Assembly: GCA_963931605.1 (NCBI GenBank)
Contig: OZ007031.1
Coordinates: 1,984,001-2,048,000, forward strand
Length of the DNA: 64,000 nucleotides
Direction of reading: 5' to 3'
DNA from: CALUOB01 sp944322305
Lineage (GTDB): Bacteria > Actinomycetota > Coriobacteriia > Coriobacteriales > Coriobacteriaceae
The notes below the pieces were generated by a model, which worked only from the letters and a program-made list of their open reading frames with translations, did no database searches and was not told the DNA's origin. This document shows, piece after piece, positions 50,963 to 59,147 of this stretch; position 1 is the stretch's first letter; the number at the start of each line of letters is the position of its first letter. The translations under genes and the position numbers were made by a program.

Positions 50963-52348
50963 GTGGAAAACAAGGCCAACGGATCTGCCTTCCTCGACAA
51001 GTTCGCGGAAGTTTCCGCAAAGATCGGCAACCAGGTGCACTTGCGCTCGCTGCGCGACGGCTTCGCCACCATCATGCCGGTCTTCATCCTCGCCGGTATC
51101 GCGGCCCTTCTGAACAACGTGGTCTTCAAGGGGCTCTGGAGCACGAACCCCGCGAGCCTCGGCCTGTTCCCGAACGCCGACGCCCTGGCAACCGCCCAGT
51201 ACTGGGGCAACGCCCTGTCGCAGGGCGCCCTGTCCATCTCCGCCATCCTCCCGTGCGGCATGATGGGCTACAGCCTCGCTACCAACAAGCGCTTCGACAA
51301 CCCGATCTCCTGCGTTGTCGTGTCGCTGTCGGTGTTCTTCATCATGATGCCCCAGACCGTGAGCGCCACCCTGGCCGCCACCTCTGAGCTCATGACCGAC
51401 ACCGTCACCGCCGCTGACGTGACCGGCGCCTTCATCACCAGCTACACCGGCACCAACGGCATGTTCACCGCCATCGTCATCGGCCTGCTCGCCCCGACGC
51501 TGTTCATCAAGGTGTCCGGTGTCGAGAAGCTGCGCATCAAGATGCCGCAGGGCGTGCTGCCGGCGGTCGAGAAGTCCTTCAACGTCCTGATCCCGATGCT
51601 GATCACCCTCGGTGTGTTCGGCCTCGTCGCCATGGTTCTGTTCGCGGGCTTCGGCACCGACATCACCGCGCTGATCAACACCTGGATCCAGACCCCGCTG
51701 CGCGCGCTGACCACCAACCCCGTGGGTCTCGTGTTCATCTACTCGCTCGGCGTCTTCCTGTTCACCCTCGGCATCCATCAGTCCACGATCAACGGCGTGC
51801 TCGTCGAGCCCGTCCTCACCATCGTGCTCGTGGAGGCCATGGAGGTCTACAACACCGGCGGCATCGAGGCTGTTATCGCCCGTCCCGACCTGTACCTCAA
51901 CATGAACGTCATCAACGTCTACGCGCTGATGGGCGGCTCGGGCTGCACCCTGGCCCTGCTGATCGCCACCTTCATCTGGGGTAAGTGGCAGCCCTCCAAG
52001 GAGATCGCCAAGCTCGGCATCCTGCCCGGCATCTTCAACATCAACGAGCCGGTCATCTGCGGCTACCCGATCGTGTTCAACATCCCGCTGATGGTTCCGT
52101 TCGTGCTCTGCACCGCCCTCGGCATCGTCATCCCGTACTTCGCAACGGTCGCCGGCCTGGTCAACCCCACCTGCATCCAGGTGCCCTGGACCACGCCGAT
52201 CATCGCCTCCGGCATTCTCTCCACGGGTGGCGACATCCGCGCCGCCATCCTGCAGGTCATCCTGCTCGCGCTCTTCGTGGTCATCTACCTGCCCTTCATG
52301 AAGGCTTCCGAGACCGCTCAGCGCAAGCAGTTCGAGATGTCCGAGTAG
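50963..52348 (+). CDS. PTS lactose/cellobiose-type IIC component
   Basis: 461 residues if translation starts at GTG 50963; a TAA lies two codons upstream. About ten membrane segments; family pieces include RSLRDGFATIMPVFILAG, GVFLFTLGIHQSTINGVLVE and LPGIFNINEPVICGYPIVFN. It carries the beta-glucoside through the membrane. The start is odd: AAGGAG (50958-50963) overlaps the GTG. Eight bases after AAGGAG the codon is AAG (50972), where ATG would give a natural MANGSAFLDKF start. It may have lost its start codon, use a non-standard one, or contain a sequence error. Confidence 0.9.
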   Translation: MENKANGSAFLDKFAEVSAKIGNQVHLRSLRDGFATIMPVFILAGIAALLNNVVFKGLWSTNPASLGLFPNADALATAQYWGNALSQGALSISAILPCGMMGYSLATNKRFDNPISCVVVSLSVFFIMMPQTVSATLAATSELMTDTVTAADVTGAFITSYTGTNGMFTAIVIGLLAPTLFIKVSGVEKLRIKMPQGVLPAVEKSFNVLIPMLITLGVFGLVAMVLFAGFGTDITALINTWIQTPLRALTTNPVGLVFIYSLGVFLFTLGIHQSTINGVLVEPVLTIVLVEAMEVYNTGGIEAVIARPDLYLNMNVINVYALMGGSGCTLALLIATFIWGKWQPSKEIAKLGILPGIFNINEPVICGYPIVFNIPLMVPFVLCTALGIVIPYFATVAGLVNPTCIQVPWTTPIIASGILSTGGDIRAAILQVILLALFVVIYLPFMKASETAQRKQFEMSE

Positions 52349-52565
52349 CCCTCGCAAAGACGCTACCCCCTCTTGTTTGGCTGCAGGCGCCGTTTACCAA
52401 CTACCTCCCTGCGCCTGCGGCCGTTTTCAGCCGGTTGAGCGAATGCGCGAGCAGCGCTTGTCCGGCGCACGGTAAGGCGGGCCTAGAGCCAACCGAGCCG
52501 TCTCAGTACGGCCACGCCCCAACGGGCGCATGCGGGGCGTGAGCCCCAGAAAGGAAGGAGCAATC

Positions 52566-52865
52566 ATGAAGATCATGCTTTGCTGCAACGCCGGTATGTC
52601 CACGAGCCTGCTCGTCCAGAAGATGCAGCAGGAGGTCGCCAAGCGCGGCGAGGACATCGAGATCGAGGCCCGTCCCATGAACGAGGCCATGGATCACCTC
52701 AACGAGGCTGACATCCTCCTGCTCGGCCCGCAGATCGGCTACGCCAAGGGCGACTTCGAGAAGGCCGTTGCCGGCCGCATCCCGGTCACCGTCATCCCGA
52801 TGACCGACTACGGCCGCATGAACGCCCCCAAGATCCTCGACGACGTCAAGGCCCTTCTCGCCTAA
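52566..52865 (+). CDS. PTS lactose/cellobiose-type IIB component
   Basis: 99 residues from ATG 52566 with AAGGAAGGAG. The N-terminus MKIMLCCNAGMSTSLLVQKM has the phosphorylated Cys (Cys7) in the CxAGMSTS loop. It also has LLLGPQIGYAKGDFE and a short C-terminal helix. It passes phosphate from IIA to the sugar on IIC. It lies 217 bases after the IIC gene in a gap where I see no other gene, and is followed by a strong hairpin terminator. Confidence 0.94.
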   Translation: MKIMLCCNAGMSTSLLVQKMQQEVAKRGEDIEIEARPMNEAMDHLNEADILLLGPQIGYAKGDFEKAVAGRIPVTVIPMTDYGRMNAPKILDDVKALLA

Positions 52866-52885
52866 GCGTCGCTTCCGGGCAACAG

Positions 52886-52933
52886 GGGCCGGGTGCGGCG
52901 GCGGGTGCTTCTCGCCCGCGCCCGGCCCTTTTT
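52886..52933 (+). terminator. Internal terminator between PTS IIB and IIA genes
   Basis: A ~12-bp GC stem (GGGCCGGG...CGGCCC) around a CGGGTGCTTCTCGCCCG apex is followed by TTTTT at 52929-52933. It separates IIB from IIA within the same cluster, suggesting reduced or separate expression of IIA. Confidence 0.75.
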
Positions 52934-53006
52934 CTATCCGCGCGGCGGCAAGGCCTCCCGCCTTGCGAGCCGCAGAGCTTTGCGCGCAACGAAGGGAGAT
53001 CGTCTG

Positions 53007-53348
53007 ATGGACGAAATGGATGCGCTGCAGATGACCTGCTTCGAGATCATCGGCTACGTGGGTACGGCCAAGTCGTGCTACATCAACGCCATCGGCAAGG
53101 CCAAGGAGGGTGCCTTCGACGAGGCCGCCGACCTGATCAAGCAGGGCGACGGGGCCTACAACGGCGGGCACGACGTGCACATGAAGCTCCTGCAGGCCGA
53201 CGCGGCCGGCGAGCGCAACGGCGAGGCCCCGCTCATCCTCTTGCACGCCGAGGACCAGATGGCCGGCACCGAGACCTGCAAGCTCATGGCGCTGAACTTC
53301 ATCGACACCTACAAGGAGCTGCTCGCCCTCAAGGCCAAGCTGGCCTAA
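53007..53348 (+). CDS. PTS lactose/cellobiose-type IIA component
   Basis: 113 residues from ATG 53007 behind GAAGGGAG. It is a helical bundle typical of LacA/ChbA: TCFEIIGYVGTAKSCYINAI, then DVHMKLLQAD and the phosphorylation His80 in LILLHAEDQMAGTETCKLMA. It accepts phosphate from HPr. Transcription must pass or start after the hairpin at 52886-52933. Confidence 0.92.
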   Translation: MDEMDALQMTCFEIIGYVGTAKSCYINAIGKAKEGAFDEAADLIKQGDGAYNGGHDVHMKLLQADAAGERNGEAPLILLHAEDQMAGTETCKLMALNFIDTYKELLALKAKLA

Positions 53349-53397
53349 GCGGGGAGTGCAGAGTCCGGCGCGTTCCGTCGCTATGCGATAAAGGACT

Positions 53398-53413
53398 AAA
53401 TTAGAGCGCTATA
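53398..53413 (+). promoter_or_regulatory. Second candidate GntR operator, ahead of the GH4 gene
   Basis: AAATTAGAGCGCTATA matches the box at 49184-49199 at 15 of 16 positions and is followed by ACATTGAAAAT, which also occurs next to the first box. A -10-like TATACT lies at 53465-53470. Confidence 0.6.
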
Positions 53414-53502
53414 CATTGAAAATGTGAATCGCTTTACTTTGTCACATACGTATCGACGCCGCGGTATACTTAGTTCCAACAACCGCATACACACGGGTTT
53501 TG

Positions 53503-53534
53503 AAGGGCGCTGCCGGAGACGGTAGCGCCCTTTT
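53503..53534 (+). terminator. Intrinsic terminator in the GH4 leader
   Basis: AAGGGCGCT...AGCGCCCTT with an 8-14 base apex and TTTT at 53531-53534. It lies downstream of the likely GH4 promoter region and 77 bases before the start codon, so it may act as a leader attenuator. Confidence 0.7.
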
Positions 53535-53611
53535 GCGTAAGGCGCCCCCAGCCCGGGGCGCGCCAGGAGACACGGTGCCCGCGAGGCGCCAAGGAAAGGA
53601 GAGGTTTGGGT

Positions 53612-55027
53612 ATGGCAACCTGCGAGAACAACGGCGAGGCCAAGCGTCCGGTGAAGATCGCCACCATCGGCGGCGGCTCCAGCTACACCCCCGAGCTGGT
53701 CGAGGGCTTCATCAAGCGCTACGACAGCCTGCCGGTGCGCGAGCTGTGGCTTGTCGACGTGCCCGAGGGCGAGGAGAAGCTCAAGATCGTGGGCGGCTTG
53801 GCGCAGCGCATGGTCGAGGCTGCGGGCCTTCCCATGGAGGTGCACCTCACGCTCGACCGCCGCGAGGCCCTGAAGGACGCCGACTTCGTGACCACGCAGT
53901 TCCGCGTGGGCCAGCTCGACGCCCGCATCAAGGACGAGCGCATCGCGCTCAAGCACGGCCTCATCGGCCAGGAGACCAACGGCGCTGGCGGCATGTTCAA
54001 GGCTCTGCGCACCATCCCGGTCATCTTCGACATCATCCACGACATGGAGGAGCTCTGCCCCGACGCCTGGCTCGTGAACTTCACAAACCCGGTGGGCATC
54101 GTGACCGAGGCCGTGCTGCGCTACACCAACTGGAAGAAGATCATCGGCCTGTGCAACTGCCCGATCTCGATGCGCTTCGGCATCGCCAAGTGGATGAACG
54201 TCGACCCCAGCCGCGTGCGCATGGAGCTCTCCGGCCTGAACCACCACTTCTTCGTGACCGACGTGTTCATCGACGGCAAGAGCTGCTTCGACGCGGTGCT
54301 CGAGCGCTACTGCGAGCTGCCGGTCGAGGAGCTGGGCACTATGAAGAACATCATGGCCATCCCGTGGTCCAACCGCCTCATCCGCGGCCTGCGCGCCATC
54401 CCGGTGAGCTACCTCAACTACTACTTCTCCACCCGCGAGGAGCTCGAGGGTCTCACGAAGGACTACGAGGAGCACGGCGTGCGCGCCGAGGTGGTCAAGA
54501 AGGTCGAGGCCGAGCTGTTCGAGCTGTACAAGGACGCCGGGCTGCACGTGAAGCCCAAGCAGCTTGAGGAGCGCGGCGGCGCCCACTACTCCGACGCGGC
54601 CTGCAGCGTGATCGACTCCATCTACAACGACCGCGGCGACATCCAGTACGTGGACGTGAAGAACAACGGCGCCGTGTCCAACCTGCCGGCCGAGAGCGCC
54701 ATCGAGTGCGCCGCCGTCATCACCGCCGACGGCCCCAAGCCCATCGCCATCGGCGAGCTCAAGCCCTCCATCAACGGCACCATCCAGATGATCAAGACCT
54801 TCGAGCGCATGGTTGCCGAGGCCGCCGTCACCGGCAACAAGGATCTGGCCGTCGCCGCGCTCGTGGCCAACAAGCTCTGCGACTCCGACGCGGTGGCCAA
54901 CGAGGTCTTCGACGAGCTGTGCGAGGCCCACAAGGACTACCTGCCCGAGTTCTACAACGCCGACGGCACCCCCAAGGACCCGAGCGTTGCCAAGAAGCTC
55001 ACGAGCCAGGTCTGCGCCCTCGCCTAA
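53612..55027 (+). CDS. 6-phospho-beta-glucosidase, GH4 family
   Basis: 471 residues from ATG 53612; AAAGGAGAGG lies upstream, and TTG at 53606 is an alternative start. NAD-binding opening KIATIGGGSSYTPELVEGF, TTQFRVGQLDARIKDE, GQETNGAGGMFKALRTIPV, NFTNPVGIVTEAVL, the metal-binding Cys/His in GLCNCPISMR and LSGLNHHFFV. GH4 enzymes need NAD+ and Mn2+ and cleave 6-phospho-glycosides by redox elimination. It provides a second hydrolase beside the GH1 enzyme, possibly for another linkage. Confidence 0.93.
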   Translation: MATCENNGEAKRPVKIATIGGGSSYTPELVEGFIKRYDSLPVRELWLVDVPEGEEKLKIVGGLAQRMVEAAGLPMEVHLTLDRREALKDADFVTTQFRVGQLDARIKDERIALKHGLIGQETNGAGGMFKALRTIPVIFDIIHDMEELCPDAWLVNFTNPVGIVTEAVLRYTNWKKIIGLCNCPISMRFGIAKWMNVDPSRVRMELSGLNHHFFVTDVFIDGKSCFDAVLERYCELPVEELGTMKNIMAIPWSNRLIRGLRAIPVSYLNYYFSTREELEGLTKDYEEHGVRAEVVKKVEAELFELYKDAGLHVKPKQLEERGGAHYSDAACSVIDSIYNDRGDIQYVDVKNNGAVSNLPAESAIECAAVITADGPKPIAIGELKPSINGTIQMIKTFERMVAEAAVTGNKDLAVAALVANKLCDSDAVANEVFDELCEAHKDYLPEFYNADGTPKDPSVAKKLTSQVCALA

Positions 55028-55143
55028 CAGCCTCTTTGCCGTTCGGCCGTAGGGGACGGACGCGGAGGGACGAAGCGCGCGGTCTGGGGCGGATGCGGGA
55101 CACTCGGGGTCCGGTCCGTTCCGTCCGTCCGCCACGTGGGGCA

Positions 55144-55187
55144 GGCGCGCCTCTGACGGGAAACCGTCGGGGCGCGCCCGCCCTTTT
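55144..55187 (+). terminator. Terminator after the GH4 gene
   Basis: GGCGCGCC...TGACGG / CCGTC...GGCGCGCC stem with a GAAA loop (55144-55178), followed by CCCGCCCTTTTG. It ends the GH4 transcript. Further upstream in the same gap is a less perfect GGACGG-rich dyad (55052-55135). Confidence 0.75.
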
Positions 55188-55296
55188 GCCTGCTCGCCGG
55201 CAGATTTGCGCCGCCGGGCGCGCCCGCCTTCCCTTTCTTCGCTGCTAGGCAGATAATGATAGGCCACGGGGTCACGGCGCGAGGGAAGGGTCGCTC

Positions 55297-55620
55297 ATGA
55301 GAAAGCTGTTGTTCGCGTGCACCGCGGGGATGTCAACCCGCCTGCTTATCCAACGCATGCGCGAGGAGATCAGCTCGCGCGAGCTCGACCTCGAGATGGC
55401 CGCCCTTTCCCTGTCCGAGGCGCTCGACGCCGCGCCCGACGCCGACGTGGTGCTGCTGGGGCCGCAGATCGCCTATGCGCGCACCGAGCTCGAGCGCGCC
55501 GTGCACGGCAAGGTTCCCATCGGCGTGATCTCCATGGCCGACTTCGGCCACCTAAACGTGGCGCACATCCTTGACCAGGCGCTCGACCTTCTGGATGGCA
55601 AGCAAGAGGCTGGCAAGTAA
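55297..55620 (+). CDS. Second PTS IIB component (lactose/cellobiose type)
   Basis: 107 residues from ATG 55297, with GAGGGAAGGG. MRKLLFACTAGMSTRLLIQR carries the phosphorylatable Cys8; LLGPQIAYARTELERAVHGK and ISMADFGHLNVAHILDQAL match the family. It is about half identical to the IIB at 52566 by eye, has no own IIC or IIA, and follows a terminator. It may be an alternative IIB for the same IIC or a regulatory phospho-carrier. Confidence 0.9.
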   Translation: MRKLLFACTAGMSTRLLIQRMREEISSRELDLEMAALSLSEALDAAPDADVVLLGPQIAYARTELERAVHGKVPIGVISMADFGHLNVAHILDQALDLLDGKQEAGK

Positions 55621-55660
55621 GAGGCGCGCGTTAAAAAAGAGGCGTGAAGAGGCGTGCGCG

Positions 55661-56713
55661 TTAGAACGGCAGGTTGGCCATCAGGATGGCCATGTAGATG
55701 AAGGCCACCACGAAGGCGCCGCCGGAGGTGGGGGCCATGAAGCGGTCGAAGGTGGCGTTGTCGGGCTCGGCCAAGATCTCGCGCTCGCAGCGCAGCAGCT
55801 GGGCGTAGCTGATGAGCAGAAGCGCCACGCCGGTGATGCTCAGGTGGCCGATAAGCACCAGGTAGGCTACGAAGAGCATGGCCGAGAGGTTCACGAGCAC
55901 GGCGTAGTACACGCGCATGCGCCGCGGGCCCAGCTTGTTGGCGATGGTGACCTTGCCCTTGGCGCGGTCGGCGTCGGCGTCGCGCATGTTGTTCACGTGC
56001 ATCACGGCCATCACCAAAAGCCCGAGCGCCGTACCCGGCACCAGCGTGCGCGGGTCGAGCTCGTGGGTGTAGAGGAAGCTGCCGGCCACCACGCTCACCA
56101 ATCCGAAGAACACGAAGCTCATGATGTCGCCCAGGCCCACGTAGCCGTAGGGGCGCTTGCCCACGGTGTAGGCAACGGCCGCCCAGATGGCCAGGATGCC
56201 CACGCCGAGCAGGACGCCGGCCGCCACGCGCGGGTCGAACGCGAACGCCGGGCCGCCCGAGAGCGCCACGTAGATGAGCACGGTGCCGAGCGCGAGCGTC
56301 ACGACGCACAGGCCGATAAGCGCGCGGCGCATCTGCGCGGGCGTGATGAGGCCCGCCTGCATGCCGCGCCGCGGCCCCACGCGCGTCTCGTCGTCCAGGC
56401 CGCTGGCGAGGTCGCCGTACTCGTCGGCGAAGTTGGCGATGACCTGCAGCAGCATGGCCACGGCGGCCATGAGCGCCAGAACCTCGCCGCGAAAGACCCC
56501 CTGCGCGTACGCGATGCCCGCCGCCACGAGCGAGCCGGCAACGGCCAGCGGCAGCGTGCGCGTGCGCAGCGCCTCGAACCAGGCCTCGCGCACGGAGGTG
56601 GGGCCGGAGGGGGCAAGGGCCAGCTGGTTTTTGGGCGCGGGGCCACGCAGGCCGCTCGCGTTGGGGTTCTTGCCGGCCGCGCGCCGCTTCTTTTTGGATT
56701 TGCTGTGCGCCAT
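55661..56713 (-). CDS. menA: 1,4-dihydroxy-2-naphthoate polyprenyltransferase
   Basis: 350 residues from ATG 56713 (GAGGAGC upstream). After a ~40-residue basic tail come about eight or nine membrane segments with the two Asp-rich motifs of UbiA enzymes: NFADEYGDLASGLDDETR and NNMRDADADRAKGK. RTRTLPLAVAGSLVAAG is the usual MenA opening. It attaches the prenyl tail in menaquinone synthesis. No other men gene is in the window. Confidence 0.9.
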   Translation of the reverse strand: MAHSKSKKKRRAAGKNPNASGLRGPAPKNQLALAPSGPTSVREAWFEALRTRTLPLAVAGSLVAAGIAYAQGVFRGEVLALMAAVAMLLQVIANFADEYGDLASGLDDETRVGPRRGMQAGLITPAQMRRALIGLCVVTLALGTVLIYVALSGGPAFAFDPRVAAGVLLGVGILAIWAAVAYTVGKRPYGYVGLGDIMSFVFFGLVSVVAGSFLYTHELDPRTLVPGTALGLLVMAVMHVNNMRDADADRAKGKVTIANKLGPRRMRVYYAVLVNLSAMLFVAYLVLIGHLSITGVALLLISYAQLLRCEREILAEPDNATFDRFMAPTSGGAFVVAFIYMAILMANLPF

Positions 56714-56831
56714 GGGGTCTCAGCTCCTCATCTGGTCAATAGTGCACCACATCCTAGCACAGGGCGTGGTACGATACGCAGTTACGCCAAGGCGGCCGAC
56801 CGGCCGCGCGTCAACGAGGAGGTTTGCCCGC

Positions 56832-56858
56832 ATGTTCCTTACGCTCGATAAGCTCTAG
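56832..56858 (+). CDS. Candidate 8-codon upstream ORF of prfA, ending in UAG
   Basis: ATG TTC CTT ACG CTC GAT AAG CTC TAG encodes MFLTLDKL. A near-perfect ribosome site, GAGGAGGT (56816-56823), lies eight bases before the ATG. The stop is UAG, which is read only by RF1, the product of prfA starting 73 bases downstream. Expression is not shown; the strong ribosome site in a non-coding leader is the evidence. Confidence 0.45.
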   Translation: MFLTLDKL

Positions 56859-56930
56859 CTGCGCTTCTCACGCACCCGTGCCTACCGTACGCACCGCAAC
56901 TTATCGCACCAACGTATGTAAGGAGACATC

Positions 56931-57998
56931 ATGCGCGACAAACTCGAGAAGCTCATCGCCGCGTACGCCGAGCTTGAGAAGAAGCTTTCCGACCCCTCCG
57001 TGGTGGCCGACCAGAAGGAGTACATGCGCCTGGCCAAGGAGCACGCGCACCAGGCCGAGCTTATCGCCAAGGCGCGCGAGTACATCGGCGCGCTCGACGA
57101 CATCGAGGTGGCCAAGGAGATGCTGGCCGAGGAGTCCGACGCCGACGCCAAGGCCATGCTCCAGGAGGACATCGCCGCCAACGAGGCCAAGCTGCCCGGC
57201 CTTGAGGACGAGATCAAGATCATGCTGATCCCTGGCGACCCCAACGACGAGAAGAACACCATCGTGGAGATCCGTGCGGGCGTGGGCGGCGACGAGGCCG
57301 CCATCTTTGCCGGCGACCTCTACAAGATGTACCAGCGCTTCTGCGACTCCCGCAAGTGGAAGGTCGAGGTGCTCGACGCGAGCCCCGGCGAGCAGGGCGG
57401 CTTCAAGACGGTGGAGTTCAAGGTCACCGGTGACAAGGTCTACTCCATCATGAAGTACGAGTCCGGCGTGCACCGCGTGCAGCGCGTGCCCAAGACCGAG
57501 AGCCAGGGCCGCATCCAGACCTCCACGGCCACCGTGGCCGTGCTGCCCGAGGCCGACGAGATCGACATCCAGATCGACCCCGGCGACCTGCGCATCGACA
57601 CCTACTGCGCCTCCGGCCCCGGCGGCCAGTGCGTCAACACCACCTACTCGGCGGTGCGCATCACCCACCTGCCCACCAACACCGTGGTGCAGAGCCAGGA
57701 GCAGCGCTCTCAGATCCAGAACCGCGAGGTCTGCATGCAGATGCTGCGCGCCCGCCTCTACGAGATGGAGCTCGAGAAGCAGCAGGCCGAGATGGGCGCC
57801 GAGCGCCAGAGCCAGATCGGCCACGGCGCGCGCTCTGAGAAGATCCGCACCTACAACCAGCCGCAGGACCGCGTGACCGACCACCGCATCGGCTTCAACT
57901 CCACCTACAACGGCGTGCTTCTGGGCGACGGCCTCGAGCACGTGATCGAGGCGCTCGCTGCCGCCGACCGAGCCGAGAAGCTCGCCCAGACGGTGTAA
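56931..57998 (+). CDS. prfA: Peptide chain release factor 1
   Basis: 355 residues from ATG 56931 behind GTAAGGAG. RF1 hallmarks: GVGGDEAAIFAGDLYKMYQR, codon-reading region VHRVQRVPKTESQGRIQTS, and GGQ in CASGPGGQCVNTTYSAVRI. It releases peptides at UAA and UAG. The residue after GGQ is Cys rather than the common His. The prmC gene, whose product methylates the GGQ Gln, follows 1.15 kb downstream, separated by repeats. Confidence 0.96.
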   Translation: MRDKLEKLIAAYAELEKKLSDPSVVADQKEYMRLAKEHAHQAELIAKAREYIGALDDIEVAKEMLAEESDADAKAMLQEDIAANEAKLPGLEDEIKIMLIPGDPNDEKNTIVEIRAGVGGDEAAIFAGDLYKMYQRFCDSRKWKVEVLDASPGEQGGFKTVEFKVTGDKVYSIMKYESGVHRVQRVPKTESQGRIQTSTATVAVLPEADEIDIQIDPGDLRIDTYCASGPGGQCVNTTYSAVRITHLPTNTVVQSQEQRSQIQNREVCMQMLRARLYEMELEKQQAEMGAERQSQIGHGARSEKIRTYNQPQDRVTDHRIGFNSTYNGVLLGDGLEHVIEALAAADRAEKLAQTV

Positions 57999-58078
57999 GC
58001 GGCGCGCCCGCTGCGGCGGGTTTCCGCGAGCCGCCGCGTGCCTCTGTGCGCCGTGGTGGTTTGAGGGGATGACAACAA

Positions 58079-58112
58079 CGGCAGGGTTTCCGCATGCGGC
58101 CCTGCCGTTTTT
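58079..58112 (+). terminator. prfA terminator
   Basis: CGGCAGGG/CCCTGCCG, an 8-bp perfect stem with a 13-base loop, followed by TTTTT. It ends the prfA transcript, so prmC needs its own promoter. Confidence 0.8.
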
Positions 58113-58223
58113 CGTGCCACAGGGGCCCGCCGCGGAGGATGGTTGCGGGTGGCCGTTATTTCTGCCGCAGGAGGCGGATGGGGGTGCCCGACCCGTCATC
58201 TGGGGCTGCCTACGGCCCCTCTT

Positions 58224-58740
58224 GGTTGCGAAAACGTCACCAGCTGGGAAGCCCGCGCGTTTCTCTTGCCAGATACGCCGGCGGCGCCAGCGGTTGCCCG
58301 CACTTCCGACATCCAGCCGCACGTTGCTTGCTGCTTCGGCAGCTAAGCTCCGGGTTGCCAGTGGTTGCGACATCTAAGCTCCAGGTCGATCGCGAAAACG
58401 TCGCCGGCCGGGAAGCCCGCGCGTTTCTCTCGTCAGGTACATCGCCGGCCCCAGCGGTTGGTCGCGCTTCCGACGTCCAGCCGCGGGTTGCCCGCTGCCC
58501 TGGCATCCAAGCTCCCAGTTGATCGCTCATCCGACCGCTAACTTCCGTTTGGTCGCCCAAACCGCACGCAACTCCCGGCTTTCCGGGATTTAGCTGCGGT
58601 TCGAACGACCAACCGCATCGGCCATGTCGAAACAGCGACCAACCAAGATTTACCTGAGATAACAGCGTTCAACCGGAAGGCTCGTCTGCGAGAATTACGG
58701 CCAACCGAGCCTTGGGTGCTGTTCTCGCGACCAACTGTCG
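58224..58740. repeat. Second 30-bp-period repeat family, cluster B, with internal duplication
   Basis: Forward boxes GGTTG(G/C)TCGC-like at 58456, 58486, 58517 and 58547; reverse-complement boxes GCGACCAACC-like at 58605, 58635, 58665, 58697 and 58727 (spacing 30, 30, 32, 30). The left part contains a ~130-base direct duplication with a 164-base offset (58228 and 58392, both starting GCGAAAACGTC). With the hairpin at 58775 this fills the 1149-base gap between prfA and prmC; I see no gene there. Confidence 0.78.
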
Positions 58741-58774
58741 GACACTGGGCCCGGGTAGGTGTCCCGTTGCGGAG

Positions 58775-58844
58775 GGGCCCGTGGGAGATAAGGTTCCGGT
58801 TTTTGATAACGGGCAAAAACCGGGTTCTTATCTCCCACGGGCCC
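58775..58844. repeat. 30-bp inverted repeat (hairpin) before prmC
   Basis: Arms 58775-58804 and 58815-58844 pair with three mismatches: GGGCCCGTGGGAGATAAG at the base, CGGTTTTT/AAAAACCG at the top, loop GATAACGGGC. No terminator T-run follows. Confidence 0.85.
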
Positions 58845-59147
58845 TGCGTATCGCCCCGGGCCCTGCGGGTTGTGGGCGCGATGAGTTGGAGATTGGGCGG
58901 GCGCGCAAGGGGATCTGGCTGTCACGGCACGCGCAACGGGGCTTTCCTGCCACGCCTGCGGGCGATTGGAGCTTGCAGGTCGTTAGCGCTGCTAACCAAA
59001 CGTCGGGCAGGCCTCAGGGCGGCGCCGTTTTATTTTGCGCGCGATCCGTAACGCTAAGGCGCGGAGTTTGGGGCGCCCAGGCGGTTGGCCGCAGGGCGAT
59101 GCAGTAGAATCTCCCCCATAGCTCACTGAGACAGGGAGGGGAGAGCG

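Noticed and set aside
53460..53611. BglG/LicT-type antiterminator site in the GH4 leader
   Set aside because: The terminator is clear, but no overlapping RAT-like sequence was found and no BglG gene is nearby.
53500..54567. Arg/Gly/His-rich open frames overlapping prmC, rlmKL, GH4 and other genes
   Set aside because: They are GC-driven shadow frames on the same or opposite strand of well-supported genes, with no domain similarity.
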